Source of the DNA: Acanthaster planci
Lineage: Eukaryota; Echinodermata; Asteroidea; Valvatida; Acanthasteridae
Assembly: GCF_001949145.1 (NCBI RefSeq)
Contig: NW_019091374.1
Span: 1,770,670-1,834,669 of the forward strand
Direction of reading: 5' to 3'
DNA length: 64,000 nucleotides
The notes beneath the pieces are model-generated. The model was not told the origin of the DNA and did no database searches. It saw nothing but the letters and a program-made list of their open reading frames with translations. Shown here in pieces: positions 46,589 through 59,080 of this stretch (position 1 is its first letter; each line of letters begins with the position of its first letter). Both the position numbers and the translations under genes were made by a program.

Positions 46589-48503
46589 GATCACTTACAG
46601 AGTGCAGCAAGTTACATTCACAACCTTGTATACTATTTCTGCAAGCATGTACATATTAATGTGTAAAGTTCCACAATGCAGAATAAAATTACATTTCAAA
46701 TGTTCAGAGAGACCTTGCAACAGGTTTTTAACGTCCGCTGGTATTTTCTAAAATTCTGTTTGGAGCAACCATGATGACACGATTACATACATGCGTAGGT
46801 CCATGTACTGATGTATTAAATTTGTAAACAGAATTCTTCATGGTATTTTATTTAGAATTGTCTGTCACCAGCTTGGTGAGTACCTATCAGACCCAATGCA
46901 TACACGGATGTCATTACTTAGCTTCTATATTTAATTAACTGCAAAATACAGATGCTATCATAATGACAGAGAGCTTGTAATGAGCAAAATAAAGTGGTAT
47001 CTGCGACTTGTGGTGCATGTGACTGAAGCACGCAGTTGTGGGACATTTACTTTGACCACACATCATTTATGCTATCCAAATACCAGTATTTCCAGTACAC
47101 TTTGCACAAGGTGTGAAAATGTGATGTAATTCTTGCTCTGTGTCTAATTGCTGTGCAACTGAGTAAGTTTTCTCAACATACTGAGTACGTAGATATTTAT
47201 GAAATCAAAACTTTTGTATCCTAGAGAAGCAACCACACAAAGCGAGATGTATTCCGAAAATTGGAAACCACGGCTAGCACACTGCAAACTGCAAGGAGAC
47301 ATTTTTTCTTTCAGCTAATTGAAAAACCCAAAGCCTACATATGAGTGTCCTGTCACTTTAACAGCCTCCAAATAATGTATTTTAAATCTTAAAGGTCACT
47401 TGACCCGCCGCAGTATTGAAGGGCATTAACGTTTTGGCATGCCATAACTTCTTTGCATTCTTATTTGGACTAACTTGGATTGAAAAGTGACACAGGTCGA
47501 TGTGCATGCCCATGACACACATGCATGGAATGCAAAGATAAACGGAATCGGTCTCAAAATTTAGCCAAAGCAATGCTCATGAAGAGGAAATGGATAAGAG
47601 GTGACATCAGTTCACTTATCAGGAATGGTTGATAACATTTATACTCATGCTATACAAGGCTACATGATAATCACATTAGGAAGAAACTCGGTAACGGTGA
47701 ACATATTCTGCTGGACATTTGGGTTTTTTTTTCTGAACCTCAGCAGAAACTACGACTAATATTTCCTGAATGATCATGAGCTCACACTGGTCCACACATA
47801 ATTGTTGTCAATTCATCAATGTCATTATGTCCCATTCTGTGGGAATGTTTCATTAAATAAGTTTATTTTCAGCTAATTGTTAAAAGTTTATGCAGTACTT
47901 TTACTTCAAATAAAATAGGGCACTAAAAATAAATAAATACTTATTCCAGAATGTTACGTGATAAAACCATTCATGATAAAAGTCTTCTTTTCTGAATTAA
48001 ACATGTCTCTCTTTGGCACTGTTGAATGACAAAAATAAGTGAACACTGAACAGGTTTTGCTGGTATTTATCTCAAATGAAAAATTGTTACAAGTATCATG
48101 ATGAACTAAGAAACGGATTGGAGCAGGATTTGACCCTGAAATCTGTAGCATAAGAAATTCGGACAGTGTTGTGCCAACTGTCAATGTTCATGTTAGAATC
48201 GGAATAAACATATTTGGGGTTATTGAAACTGAAGGAGTGAAAGACTCCATTTATTTGAATTTACATTCGGTAGTACTTCTCCTTTTGACGGACAATTTTT
48301 AAGCTCAAGAAATAGATATGAAAATAACAGTCAAGAATGTTAAGCATACATCAATTCTCAAAACCTGTGTTGGAAAAATTTGGATGAATGTCTAGGTACA
48401 TAATTCACACAACAAAACGGGCGGGCATAAACTAAACTGGCAAGAGGTTTGAGATGGAAAGAAATATTTAAAAAATACTTAAAAGAGGCAAGTTTTCCAA
48501 GTA

Positions 48504-49238
48504 TCAGATGTTACGCAAACAATGGTACATCATATGTAGTTGAAAGTAAAACGCTGAACACTGGCGTTGTACATACATGTACAGTGATTGACCGTGCTCG
48601 TAAATGCTCTGGACTTGGCAATGGGTCATTAAAAAGTTCCGCAGCAAAAGACATGATCCACAAAACCGCCAGTGATTTTCAAAAAGGCGACTGGAGAGGT
48701 TCCTTGCAATGCAGCAAAGCCAACAGGCGATTAACTTGGGGAGTGATCTTTGTTTTGAATTCACAGTCAACTTCCAATGGAAAGCATTCTGAAATTTCTC
48801 AGTGTTCTGAAGTTCATTGTTCATGGTGTCCGTCGTGCCACGCTTGTCAACAGGCATGCGTTCTGAGTCTTCCGCCTCAAAACTCACACATGCAAGAATG
48901 TGTAAAATCGTAGAAAAACTGATGTCTTGCTGCTTGTCGGCTGTCACATAAAAACACATTTGACAATGTCTATGGCTTGGAACAAATTTTACGGCTGCGG
49001 CTGACAATAATGCACAGACCTGTAGAAGCCAATGAGTATCGGCTGCATCTATCATGTCTATTCCCCATAGACAAGTGCTCATTCTCGACCACAGCCACCG
49101 ACACAAATGGACCAAGTTTTTAAACCGTCTCTGCACTGCTGCTAAAACAAATTTGCTTCTGAAAACAGCAGCCTGTCTGCATTGCAAGTTGACCAAATTA
49201 GGTCCAGTTATACACTGTAAAGTCGGAAGTGAAGGCAT
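48504..49238 (-). CDS. Unrecognised 244-aa open frame
   Basis: One uninterrupted ATG-to-stop frame on the same strand as the MS4A-like gene and about 2.8 kb past its stop codon. It is rich in Cys, His and Trp (for example WLWSRMSTCLWGIDMIDAAD, ACWLCCIARNLSSRLF) but I see no known domain, repeat or signal peptide. It could be a separate intronless gene, a remnant of a mobile element, or chance. An overlapping 154-codon frame on the other strand argues that the local base composition is simply poor in stops. Confidence 0.2.
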   Translation of the reverse strand: MPSLPTLQCITGPNLVNLQCRQAAVFRSKFVLAAVQRRFKNLVHLCRWLWSRMSTCLWGIDMIDAADTHWLLQVCALLSAAAVKFVPSHRHCQMCFYVTADKQQDISFSTILHILACVSFEAEDSERMPVDKRGTTDTMNNELQNTEKFQNAFHWKLTVNSKQRSLPKLIACWLCCIARNLSSRLFENHWRFCGSCLLLRNFLMTHCQVQSIYEHGQSLYMYVQRQCSAFYFQLHMMYHCLRNI

Positions 49239-52036
49239 GCATGTACAACTCTTTGCATTTTACCACAGGTAAAATCCACACACAAAGATATCTTAGACTA
49301 TTAACACATAAATAAACGCAGATCGCCAAATTTCACACTACATGTACAAGCATTTAAAAGAGACAACGCTGGTAAATATACAGAAAACTCTGAGTACTTG
49401 GTACACGTCAGCGTCACAATACTAAAATAGCTGCACAAACAAATGTCTAATCCATACATCAATGCGAAAGGCAACACAAAGCACATAACTCCCTGGGGGT
49501 AACGTATTTATACTGCCAAAACTTGACCTGTAAACTTGAGCAACTTACGGAAGTGCAATTTGGCAACTGTACGCCTCCACAGGGCTGTCAGAGAAACACG
49601 TTTTCAATACACTGAACTGTCATTCGGTGTAACGAGTTGATACGAACTGGAAAACTGATTTGGTTTTCAATGAAGTGCACTTAAAGCACATGAGTTGTAA
49701 CAGTTGAAAGACTGGTGTGCAGTTGCATCATTCCAGCAGTCAATTTATCGAAACTTGGCACGACTTTGCATCATGAATCAGCATGGTAGGAATCAGCCTG
49801 TCAGCTGCACAGTGTACTTACAGCGACTTCCTGAAAAGTTGCTAAGGTGTGCAATGATTTAATTCTGTTAAATATCTTAGGTAAGGACAATAACACCTTT
49901 AATAACGCTGCTCCTTTTCAATATGAGGCTGTCTTGCACATGTACCTACACGTAGCTCTGCCCGCTATTTCAAAATTTTTGGTCTTATCTTGATCATGAA
50001 GCATTACGGAACATGGTACGTTTGTTTGGTGCAACTTATGCTACCTAAATGAGTGCAAAAGTCATGCCACTACCAATTAACTGCAAACTTATGCAGTGTT
50101 TAACTTTCATGAAGCCCAATTTGCATAATAAAATATAGCATACCTTTAACTTCAGTTACACCATAGTGTAAGTTTCATTAAATTGGCTCCAATAATCTGC
50201 CCACTCCCCAACTCACCCCCCAAATAATACCTCACAAGTACTGATATTGTTTGTTTTTTTTAAGAAATGTTTTGGTCACTGTTTAGCCTGAGCAACCGGT
50301 ATTTTTTCTACACATGCACCTGCTGGTTGTAGGCTGGCTCCAAAATTGGGGCACTGACTCAAAATCTTTAATGAGCTTGTTCAATTTTGGTTTTGGTTTC
50401 ATGGCAAATGTTCAAATTGTTTGTTCATTTTCTTTTTGGTTTAATACCCAAGAATCCCCTGGAAAAAAAAAACCGAACGTGCAGAGTGCTAATGAGGGGT
50501 GTAATGATAACTGGATTCTTGTTTTAGTTGCCAAACAACAAATAAAACATTCACTGTATTGTGTACATATATATAGATGTAAATAATTTGCCTTTGATAT
50601 GCTTTCAAAAAAAGGAAACATTTCATATTAAAAATAAAAGTCCAGACCCTAGACAATGCTAGAACCCTATTTTGACTAAGCAAAATGCTCAATATTTGAG
50701 TCAGAATTTCTGTCTGATATGTGCTTGAATATCTGAGTAATTACCTTTGGCTAAAGTAATAGAGATAAAATTCTGGTGCTTATATTAATTACTAGGGTAA
50801 AGTGTTCAAACTATTGAACATGGAAAAACTGTTTACTTCTGTGCACTACGTGTACATGTAAATTACCTCGTGAATAATAACTTGGTTTGATGCAATAACA
50901 TTAACCATAGTAATTTTCATAATTCCATTTTTTTTTGGTATAGATGTGAATGAAATGTTTGGCATGAAACATTTAATGTGAATATTTGTTGGTTCCATCG
51001 CAATAAAAATACTGCTGGTTCCAAGACCAATGATTTCCCGCTTCAGAGAAAAACAAAGATTCAAGGGTCGAGTTCGGGCATATGTTCTTGACACAGGTTT
51101 CTTGTTCTCGCGCTCGAAATGCGGGAACAGGACCCAAGAACATTGTTCTTGGAACAGGATCACACACCACCTCCTCATCAGGGTTTTACAGGAACACAAA
51201 GAAATACTCGTGGGGTTTTAATTTTTGAACAGCCGCAAAAAATAGCGAGATGGCTTACAAAGATGAAGACAACAGGAAGTTATGCAAAAATACTATCAAT
51301 AAGTTTCCGTAAGTCAGAAATGAATGTTTCTTTTTAAACAGAGTAGAAATCAGCCCAGTTATCCGAACATTAATTCTCAAAGAACGTGTATGGGCGCCGC
51401 CATAATAATGCATGTTGCTAACTGCCACTAACTACACCAGCAATAACCTGTTGTACCATCTTGGCATTTGAGCGGCCGACTTACAAACAACATATCGAGC
51501 TGTTTGTGAACTTATGAGAAAAAGCTGTCTGAACTCGGCCAAGGATTCAAATGTTGGAAACAAAACCTACTCGTACACATGTACACGTATGTTCAGTGCA
51601 TGTTAGCAAGACGGCGCTATACAATATAATGTCGAGAAATTATCCCTTTGATTTGCATCTTATCTTATGCGCTTTCTCATCTTCGGCACTGGGAGATGGT
51701 TTGTGCTAGCTGACAAATTTTAGTGAGTCAAAAACTGACAAAATGTTTTCAAATAAAAGCAAAAGCTTGATGGAATATTTTACATCTGGAAAGAATTTTA
51801 CAACCAGTTTGAGAACCAGATGATGAAGCTTGAAACTTCTTTTTCACATATTACAAAAATGGACAAAATCTGATAAAAAAAAACCACAAATGGCTATGCA
51901 AATCTCTGAAATGGAAAACCAGCAGCTCTCAGACTGTGTACACAAAATGATGAGTTTTGAGAAGTCGAGTTTTAAAGGTTACTCGTGCTACCTTTCGGGT
52001 TTGAGTTGTGTTCTCGGCAGTGAGTTCCAGCCCGCT

Positions 52037-55000
52037 TTAAGACTGTGGAATAGGCATCTTGTCTTCACAGCTGTAGGGAGGGGGCGCATGCATGGCGGGG
52101 GCAGTCCCGGATGTCTGAGGGGCCATGTGGAAACCCTGGTTGTTGTACGCTTGTGGAGGAGCCCCAGGCTGACTAGGTGGCTGAATGTAGCCTGAAACCA
52201 AAGATTTAAAAAAACAAAAACAAAAACAAAACACAAAAACTGTATTTATAGGATCTTGAGTTCAGAGCAATGGCTGAGTTCACAAGGCAAAACCACGCTA
52301 AATTAAGAATTCTGGACACACCAACCACTGAGCAAGACCAGCACTGTTTTCATGGGAAAACCCGCAGGACTTGCTACTTGTACATTGTTCATAATATTCA
52401 AAGTTCACTGCAAGTGGGACGTCAGCTTACCCACACACTGTGGGCACCAACTATGCAACACGGACAAAGCTGGTTTTTTGTATTGTACGATACAACACCG
52501 GTACTGAACTGCACATAAATACACCATGTGCACTGATGAATTTGTTGGGAAAAAGCAGGTGCAGAAATGAAAAGGGTTTGTCCGGGGATTCGTTTTGATT
52601 GATTTTTTTCTGTGCTCGAGATGGCGAGAGGACTAATGGTTCAACTTGGGAAAATCCCACTGACAAAGGCCACTCAACCTCTTGGGTAATTCCGTGGGTA
52701 AAGAGAGACTAACATACTGGAAAGGATTTTCACAATGCATCCTGGTCTATGCTACTGGAAGTAGAAAGTCAGATTTACAGATTTAGGGCCTAAAGTCTAG
52801 TGCTGTTTCTTCACCGGAAGCTTTCTTCTTGCACAGAGATTTCTTTTGAAATTTGGACTAAACAAAGATCAGGTTAAGCTTTGTGCTGATATAGTAGCAA
52901 ACTGACGCCTTTTTGCAAACTCTTTTTTGGATTAATGTGGTATAAAAGCTCACTTAAGTTGACAAATAAAAAGTAATCGTCCATAAAATTTATTGTAAAG
53001 ATAGGGCACTGGCATTTGTTAATGTTGGTTTATTTTCCAACCTCACTGCCTACATTACAGTGCCCAACACAAATGCCTTCTGTGAAAAAGATAAAAAAGG
53101 GGAACCAAGTATGACATTTGCCCTCTCAGTAGATGCCCCTTGGGCAATCACAGCGTCGTTGGCTAGGCTTGGGTCACTAGTGCACATTGGTGGCGCTTTG
53201 CCTTTGCCGTGATTCAGCTTTTTGCTTTTTGTGTCTGAAACTTCTAGCTGCAACTGGCAAGCGACCACTTCTCATTAGCAAGCATTTTTACTGCCAGGAG
53301 CAAGAAAACATTTCCAGAATGCGCAGCAGTATTTTTTTCAGGCTGGCGTGTGGCTTACCCTGTTGTGGGGCCATGCCTTGGCCGTATGGCTGAGGGTTGG
53401 TCATGATGGTCACGTTGCCACTGTTTGGAACATAGTGATGCACCTGCACATAGTAATTGTAGGTTAATTGCAGTGCCAAATTTTCAGGTTGTAATAAATT
53501 AAAAAACTACCTTAGACAAGATTTGAGAAATGTTCCTGGTAGAACTTTGTGTTATACATGTAATCACACTCCAGTCTAGGATTTCATCTCCCAAAAACTA
53601 AAAGTGAGGTGTGGAACTCCAAATAGTCTGGCAACAACCCATAAATGTACACTGAATATGACTGATTCAGTGAACATGACAGAAAATGGCCTCCCTGTCA
53701 ATAAGGTCTATTCCCTCAGTAAGGAGGACTTGGGAAGGTTCCAAGCAAGACTGAACCACTGCACCCCAGAGTCCCGAGTACTTGTACTCACCACAGTCTG
53801 CTGGGTAGCAACGGTCCCAGATCCACAGCCACTACGGCAACAGATGGCTGAAGCCACAATGGCCACAATCAGCTCAATCAAAGCCACAAGACCGCCGATG
53901 CTGTCCACAGCAATACAGCCACCCTAATCACAGACACACAAACAAAAGAAAGAAAAACAAACACAAGATTTTCACGGGTTGCTCCACCCACAAATCTGAC
54001 CACTACTTCCCAGGATAGGAATGAGAAACCTCAATTTAACTTTTGAATATGTGCATATTTCTAGTATGTGAATATTCAAATACATGCAAATTTCTACCTG
54101 TTTGACCATTTAAACGTCACTGTAGCTTCAAAAGTTGGAAGACTTTAAGCCAAGAAAGCAACAGCACAAGTACCAGCAATCATGAAAATGCACAAAACTG
54201 TACTTTGTACAAATGCACAACTCCTCTATTACAAACAACTATTGCTGCTAGTAAGCAAACTTTGGACTTTCTGGCAGAAGAAAATAAGAAATATAACTAC
54301 ACTTCTCTTTCATTTTATACCGAATGGATGATTCATTTACTTTCTTGTGAAACTAAATGGATGGATGTTGAACTCATGTTATGATACCTTTGCCCTGAGA
54401 TTTGCTCTAGTAGTATTGCAAGTGTTTAACTTCTACAGATGCACAACTTGATGAATATGCTATGACTTGAGGACTCTGCACACTCATTCACCAATCATAA
54501 ACAACACTTGACTACATTTCATGCTGAAAGTCTAATTTGAATATATAAATATTCAAATATCATGCATCTTTACCTAACTTTAAATAAGCTTATGTCCTCA
54601 TTCCGATGTATGACTTGACATTGTCAGTGTTAGGGCAAAACCTTGTAACAAGTCAACATTTCCCTGATGCAAAGCCAAACAAATATCACTGATTACTTCT
54701 CGTACCCGCTGTTGTATTGGATTCGATCCAGCCCATTGATCTCAGTAAACTGGGTGGTTGAGTGGCTAAGACGTCTGCACTGGAAAACAAGAACTCCTGG
54801 GTTCTAATCTTATTGGACCGCAGTGAGAATACTTAACACATACACCCTTGTAAGGAAAAAACCTAACTATAAACTTAACATTTTCCCAAAGCCAAGCCAA
54901 ATTAATAACATTCATATATTCCGATTCAAATAATCAGAACAGTCTGAAGGAAGCTTACGTTGCTCCAGCATTCTTGGTCGTAAAATCCAAAGATGTTGTA

Positions 55001-56703
55001 CTCCCGGTTACAGAATGCATTCACCTCTGCCAGACCTGCAACAATCATGATGCACATCAGCTGGAAGGCCACGAGAGAAGCCAGGATGGACATGACCAGG
55101 TGGGCGATGATCTGTAACAAGAATGACCCATCTCTCTTTACCCCTTGACTCCTCAGAAACAGTTCGGTCTCTTTCTAATGAGATATCATGTGCATTTCAT
55201 GTGCAATCCTTTAAAGGGTTGTACTGTCTTACCACGCAGTTGTTCTGGTTAGCAGCCGATGCTATGCCAAGAATACCAGCCACGATGAAAAACTAGAAAA
55301 GTGAAAAGACATTGGGAATATCAAGGCTGTCACAAGAACATGAAGAAAGTCTGAAGATCACTGGACTCATCCGACCTTACTAAACATTAACACATTGGAC
55401 AAATCTGAAGTCTCAAGTCCAAGTTGAAGTTTATACCAAACACCCTCTCATATAAACCAATTCCACTGTGCTGGTAATCAGTGCTGTATGGTGCGACCAA
55501 AACAGTCCCATTTGCACCTAAAAATAATAATGTGCGACCAAATGTTTAATTTTTATCGCCAATAGCAACCATGATTTGAGCCCGTTAGTCGCCCACCTTG
55601 TCAGTCATATTTCACGAACGATCACTGCCCAGTTTTCTTCTACATGTACTGAGCAATGTGTCTCTATAGGCTGGTTTTCTTCTGTCTTACTATGTAGGCC
55701 TACACAGTATGAGCCTACGTGAACTGCGGTGCAGCTTACATGTACATGTACATACACGCACATACAGGTACTAGGTACCTCAGTGGACTGGTTTGTGGTT
55801 GCACGCTGTATAGAGTGCGTATGGGGAGCTGAGACGTTAAACGTATTCAATAGATGCAGTCTATGCATGCTGCAATTCCAGTGCCGGTACAAAAGGCTCG
55901 AATGTAAGGGAACAAATGTGCCTCGTCTTTTCTTCCAGCTTTTTTTTCCATATAATATAGGTGCCACTTTTGATTTATTCCACGAGCACAAATCCAAAGC
56001 CTGTCTGTCCTGCGGATAATTGACTGAATAATGTTTGTGTGTGTTTTGTAAGACTACAAGTAACTTGTGTATTTTGCAAATGTGTGTACAGTATGTACAA
56101 AAATCGACCTGGCACCCAACTTTTTTTTTCTAGGAGCCGATGGCTCCTCATTTTAATTTTCTACGTACAGCACCGCTGGTAATAATTTGCGTGTAAAGGC
56201 ACAAATCAAAAAGAATTTGATAGATGTTGACCAGATAGAGAACTCTGTCCAATGATGTCAGTTGCACCGTTTAACCACATATAAGTGCAGCCTTAACTGG
56301 AATACATTTTTACTCATGTGTGCTTGGTCAGTTGGTACATGGAGGTGTCTTAATTTTTTTTTTCAAGAACAAAATGTATTCAAATTCAAACAACATTCAC
56401 TGAAGGAGGTTAGAGTTTCAAAGTTCTTACCGCCATGCCACTCCAGATGGGGCTGGCCACCCAAGCATAGTTGCATTCCATGACGATGGCTGCAATACCC
56501 AGGCCAACGGTCAGCACGCCGCACACCAACTGCACATAGCCAGTCTGGCGGGCGGTTGCCACGTTGTAGGTGCTCACGACCGTGTCAGCCGGCTTGGGTT
56601 GGGCCTGAACAGTCTGGTAAGTGATGGTCTGCTGCGGTGGCTGCTGGTTGACTACGGTAGCTTGGGATGGCTGTGCCATGCCCACAGTGTGTAAGGTCGT
56701 CAT
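52037..56703 (-). CDS. CD20/MS4A-like four-pass membrane protein, 285 aa, PPxY tail
   Basis: Coding exons in transcript order: 56703-56431, 55292-55233, 55111-54959, 53923-53792, 53443-53359, 52191-52037 (858 nt, all GT/AG, frame kept). Seen: a Gln/Pro/Thr-rich cytosolic N-terminus (1-54); TM1 YVQLVCGVLTVGLGIAAIVM (56-75); TM2 about 85-107 (PIWSGMAFFIVAGILGIASA); TM3 about 113-141; a loop with Cys145, Cys159 and Cys165; TM4 about 170-191 ending ICC; then a Pro/Gln/Gly-rich tail with PPPY at 271-274. The layout (four TMs, short first loop, cysteine-bearing second loop, disordered ends) and PIWSG before TM2 fit MS4A/CD20-like proteins. A tetraspanin is unlikely because the large CCG loop is absent; another claudin/MARVEL-type family is not excluded. 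PPPY is a WW-domain (NEDD4-type ligase) ligand motif, and the CC after TM4 could be palmitoylated; both are inference. Confidence 0.8.
54751..54832 (+). repeat. tRNA-derived SINE fragment
   Basis: TGGTTGAGTGGCTAAGACG (A-box-like, 54754-54772) and GGGTTCTAATC (B-box-like, 54799-54809) with tRNA spacing. The B-box differs from consensus (CTAATC for CRANNC), and no acceptor stem pairs, so it is not called as a tRNA gene. It lies in an intron of the MS4A-like gene. Confidence 0.5.
55479..56175. mobile_element. Non-autonomous hAT element with perfect 8-bp target duplication
   Basis: CTGGTAAT occurs at 55471-55478 and 56176-56183. The element starts CAGTGCTGTATGG and ends GTACAGCACCG (reverse complement CGGTGCTGTAC), so 9 of the first 10 terminal bases agree. 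The 697 bp have no transposase. It lies in the first coding intron of the MS4A-like gene. Its terminal CAGTGYTGTA resembles that of the element at 18431-19472. Confidence 0.88.
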
Positions 56704-58363
56704 CGTTTGGCTTGGCTCAGACTGGAGACACTGAGCAATATAGCGAAAGCCGTCCAGAACAAATTAAGGCCAATTGTCTTCATTCTCCTCACCTCAAAAT
56801 CCTTCTGAATGAACCAGTTCAGTATTCCAACAGAAAAATGCCCAAATTGAAGAGTCTCCAAGGTCACTTGGGAACACAATACATGTGACGTCTACCTGAT
56901 CAGCAAGCCATGCCGTGCATGTATGCTGGCTTGCATGAATAACCTTGACTCTTCCAAATACCAAACTGGTTCATTCCCATATTTGAGTGAGGCCACAGAG
57001 AAAATAAGTGTTTCCTTGTATGCTGACAAAAAAATGGGGTTGGCATGGATACATTGTACATGTATGTAGCGGTTACTGGGTATGCTTAGTTCTGAATCTA
57101 GCCAGAAATATTATGCTGGCAAATTTTCCACATGCCTTGAACCGATTTCATCTTCTTAGGCTGAAAAGGCTGAATTTTTGGGGAAGAATTCTGCATCAAA
57201 CCACCACAGTTCTTGAGATTCGTCAATACTAACCCAATTGAAAGGGGGGCAGGAACTGTTAACATTCTTATTTTGGGGGAGATTTTAGGAAAGATGGTTC
57301 ACTAACAGAAAGAGTTGCCAACACTCTTGAATTTAACTCAACAAAGTGCATCTTTTGTCAAACGCTGTCACTGAACCCACTGATACCATCAGAGCTAAAT
57401 TCCCCCTTTTTGCATGTTTTGGGAGCAGGTGACTACTGTACATGTATGTGATGAAGTAAGGCAGTCAGTTATGGACACATTGCTATCACAGTTCATCCCA
57501 GGCCAGAGCGGTTGACTGCATATCTTTTTTCCTGCAACCCCCAAAGAAAAATTGCCCAATTTTCCTTTTTCTTGTTTTTAAATGGAATCCCAAGTTACTG
57601 GTAAAAGCAGTGCTTCACATACATGTATTATGTTAATCATTGGAGGAAAGCAGAACTATCATAACTATATAGATTAACCATGCTCCACAAGTCCATTCAT
57701 CAAAAAATCACAATCGGTGTTGATCATTTGAAACCAAGCTGACTCCAAGGGGGAAGGAGAGATCTAAACAAGGAAGCATCCCTGAATGCCTTCATTCATC
57801 CTAAACCAAGTCACAAGTACATGTACATGTATGTGTATCTAAAAGGACTGGCACAAATATTCTTTCCTACCAAGAACAACTCAAGACTTCGTCTTCCTAC
57901 AAACGTTGGGGAAGCTACTTTTGCCGAGTCCTTTAAATAAAAACTTCAAGGGATAAAACTGTTTTCAGTTCTTAGTGGCCTACAAGTAAAATGATGTACT
58001 AGTAAGAGGACTTTGCCAAATTTAGGGGTGGTGTCTGACTTGTGACGTGCACCCTGTCTAACGGTCCAGGCAACCATATCTTTCTTCCAACATATCCACA
58101 CCAATGTAATGAGCACCTAGGCCTACCCCCGGACTGTGAGGTCCAACGTCCACGTGGGAGCGGGGCAGACATCGGACCCCATCGTTCTGGGGAGAAATGA
58201 GCACCATGTCCCATCATCTTCCTATTTTCTTCAAGTTCTCATTCCCCCCATCATTATCTATAGGCTACATCATTACATGAACCGTCCATTACCACAATTT
58301 CACCATCAACACACTGATTTAACTTATATTTGTCAGCAGAATGCAAAATCTTAACCATAAGCC

Positions 58364-58506
58364 TTATCGCTGATACCGCATGGGTAATTTTGCACAATGG
58401 TAGAAAGGCATTGTGTGAAGGAAAAAGGAGCAAATATTGCCCCGTTTTCCTTCCCACAATGCCTTTCTACCATTGTGCAAAATCATCCATGTGGTATCAG
58501 CAATAA
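58364..58506. repeat. Foldback MITE, about 64-bp arms
   Basis: Left arm starts TTATCGCTGATACCGCATGG. The right arm, reverse-complemented, starts TTATTGCTGATACCACATGG. Arms match through ATTTTGCACAATGGTAGAAA and GGCATTGTG.GAAGGAAAA, separated by a loop of about 14 nt (58429-58442). A transcript would form a long hairpin of pre-miRNA-like size. Confidence 0.9.
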
Positions 58507-59060
58507 TGCTGGTCCATCCAAAATAACCATGCTAACATGCTGAAATGGAAGGACAAATTGAACAGCAAATTAACATCACTGAGCTTGCTCTATAGACAGA
58601 TAGAGCTAGAGCAAGCCTTGCTCTTTGCTATGGTAGTCCATCTAGAGGCCTATCATTATGATTGTGCGTGATTAAAATTTCAGCCGCCTGACATGCCTGA
58701 CTTGATTCTAACGCTAAACAACATAAAAAGCCTTACTCAATTCTCAAAGAGGCCTCACATCATAACATTTTAGGGAGTAGGCCTACCCATACCCGTTTTA
58801 GCATAAACTGGAAATGTAGGCCCTGGGCCGGACCCAGGCTTCACTAATAACATGCCTAACAATAAAACAGTAATAGCACAAGAATGTTGCCAAAATGTCA
58901 TTACACAGTGAAAAATAAAGAGTAATCGATTCTCAACGGAGACTAAAGATATTTTTATTCATAATTCTTACCGATCCAAATGTTCGTTTGTCAAATTTTG
59001 ATGTCAACTTGATTAAAAAACGCACATTTCTGCCACACAAACGACTGTCGCAAATTCCCC

Positions 59061-59069
59061 CGACGTCAT
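59061..59069 (-). promoter_or_regulatory. CRE-like site, possible promoter of the MS4A-like gene
   Basis: CGACGTCAT on the plus strand is ATGACGTCG on the minus strand, one base from the CREB/ATF octamer TGACGTCA. It lies upstream of the MS4A-like gene in a locally more GC-rich stretch. No TATA or transcript evidence supports a start site. Confidence 0.25.
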
Positions 59070-59080
59070 AAAACTGCAGC

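Larger units (their letters stand above)
46565..52036 (-). other. Apparent 3'UTR of the MS4A-like gene
   Basis: AT-rich DNA without splice-supported coding exons. It holds one unusually long minus-strand open frame (48504-49238, 244 codons, listed separately). Otherwise I see nothing specific. Confidence 0.4.
56704..59080 (-). other. 5' region of the MS4A-like gene
   Basis: The sequence before the ATG on the minus strand contains GCTCAGTGTCTCCAG, a plausible splice acceptor 21 nt upstream of the ATG, so a non-coding first exon probably lies further right. No coding exon is seen. The near-perfect foldback at 58364-58506 lies here. Confidence 0.45.
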
